From positions 62,001 to 126,000 of IMG/VR virus record IMGVR_UViG_3300004463_000226: DNA of 64,000 nt; one strand, 5' to 3'. Source of the stretch: a virus. Both the position numbers and the translations under genes were made by a program. The stretch's first letter is position 1; every line of letters starts with the position of its first letter. Under the pieces are notes generated by a model. That model did not search any database. It saw only the letters and a list, made by a program, of their open reading frames with translations, and was not told the DNA's origin. Positions 63,170 through 64,000 of this stretch are shown piece by piece.

Positions 63170-64000
63170 TAAAACTCATCATCGTCATCGTAGTCATCAT
63201 CCATGACAGGTGCACTTACTTTAATACGACGACCATGTTTGTATGCTTCATGAGCTTCAGCATGTTCAGCTTTGTTGTTATTGATTGTTTCGCTGGTTTT
63301 CTCTAGTGCTTCTTCGATACTCATATCTGGATTAAGAGCTAATAGATATTGAGTACCAGTCATGATTTCTTTCAAGCTTGCCATTGGTAAATCATCGCTG
63401 AACTTAGTAAACAATTCAACTACTGCTTTATTAGAATCCTTCTTACTGTCATCTTTAAACGTTTTGTACTCAGCTAACAACTCACCAATCTTACGGCTTT
63501 CAAAGAATGCGCGACGAGTTGCTTCGGATGGATTACCGATTTTATAAGTACGGTCAAAGCGTCCAGAACGATTCATAAAGGCTGGATCAATCTGCTCAGG
63601 GTAGTTAGTAGTACCAATGAAATATACGCCTGATTTGATATCTACACCGTCCAGAATGTTAAGGAAATCAGAACGATTAGAAGATGTGATCAGGGAATCT
63701 AAGTCTTCAATGATAATAATGGCTTGCTTCCCGTCAAGAGATTTAATCAACGCCGACAAGATACGTGTTACATTATTAACGTTCGGGTTGATTACAATTT
63801 TACTGATGCCCTCTATAGAGCGAATGATTTCACGGATCATAGAACTTTTTCCGTTACCTGGAGTACCATATAAGATAATACCTCGCTTATAGGCAATCTC
63901 CATTTTGTCATACATTGTTTTTGTTTCTTTCTTGAAGAATGTGAAGATGTCTTGCATAACTTGAACGATTGTAGATTCCTCATCAAAGACGAGCTTCTCT
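63169..64000 (-). CDS. AAA+ ATPase, 3' part complete, N-terminus beyond window
   Basis: Walker A GTPGNGKSS, Walker B IIIIEDLDSL and a second-region-of-homology stretch (GTTNYPEQID, then NRSGRFDR) define a classic AAA+ module. The frame stays open to 64000 upstream of the first ATG (63957), which has no ribosome site, so the true start is outside. The C-terminus is acidic (DDDYDDDDEF). It may be a helicase loader, clamp loader or remodelling ATPase; it is linked to the primase gene. Confidence 0.8.
   Translation of the reverse strand, partial: EKLVFDEESTIVQVMQDIFTFFKKETKTMYDKMEIAYKRGIILYGTPGNGKSSMIREIIRSIEGISKIVINPNVNNVTRILSALIKSLDGKQAIIIIEDLDSLITSSNRSDFLNILDGVDIKSGVYFIGTTNYPEQIDPAFMNRSGRFDRTYKIGNPSEATRRAFFESRKIGELLAEYKTFKDDSKKDSNKAVVELFTKFSDDLPMASLKEIMTGTQYLLALNPDMSIEEALEKTSETINNNKAEHAEAHEAYKHGRRIKVSAPVMDDDYDDDDEF

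Overview
The window is an A+T-rich, tightly packed segment of a large tailed-phage genome, most likely a contractile-tailed (myovirus) jumbo phage of a Bacillus-like Firmicute. The evidence is a 4139-residue tail tape-measure protein, several T4-type baseplate genes (gp25-like, gp26-like, a gp6/J-like wedge protein, two SH3-headed tail-tube-initiator-like proteins, a hub-like protein), a split RNA polymerase beta' subunit, a secreted SleB-type cell-wall hydrolase, strong AGGAGG ribosome-binding sites and short operons closed by perfect hairpins with T-tracts. I saw no tRNA, rRNA, IS element or CRISPR array. Once the short ORFs are added, no stretch above about 300 bases lacks a gene.

Layout: (1) 1-3640, a thymidylate-synthase-like enzyme, two small genes, an apparently well-expressed basic protein and a cassette of small proteins, three of them paralogous. 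(2) 3747-18983, the tape measure with three cell-wall-hydrolase-like domains near its C-terminus, an SH3 baseplate protein, a RusA-like resolvase and a small protein. (3) 19020-24458 (minus), SH3 baseplate protein, gp6/J-like wedge protein and an acidic protein. (4) 24687-32306 (plus), virion-type proteins including four tandem paralogs, each with a short N-terminal region ending in a T4-prohead-protease-like site. (5) 32335-41472 (minus), hub-like protein, degenerate FEN/PIN protein, DEDD exonuclease, small genes, DUF1523 protein, PC4/YdbC-like protein, SleB hydrolase and a DUF6582-headed protein. (6) 41592-50978, small regulators (HTH, double ribbon-helix-helix, sigma-region-4-like), a mirrored duplication of an HExxH metalloprotease with a partner protein around a membrane protein, NlpC/P60-like and zinc-finger/nuclease genes, one frame-disrupted gene and a Nudix hydrolase. 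(7) 51081-55535, gp25-like, then gp26-like with a probable -1 frameshift into a gp51-like extension, then the N-terminal half of RNA polymerase beta'. (8) 55625-57817, four related small proteins and a 24-residue microORF. (9) 57989-59937 (minus), three likely virion proteins. (10) 60019-62097, HNH protein, GH15 glucoamylase-like enzyme, glutaredoxin and a small ORF. (11) 62132-64000 (minus), Toprim primase and an AAA+ ATPase cut by the window edge.

Working together: structural genes are scattered in small blocks on both strands, with hairpin terminators at several convergent boundaries. A TATATATTAT-type motif precedes many transcription units, and an AATCAATAATAAT leader element sits just before the ribosome-binding site of five small genes. 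The split beta' subunit suggests that the phage makes its own multisubunit RNA polymerase. The most unusual items are the frameshifted gp26/gp51 gene, the tandem paralogs with apparent protease sites, the mirrored metalloprotease modules, the GH15 gene and the degenerate nuclease. Many virion calls rest on recognisable sequence patterns rather than on any search.
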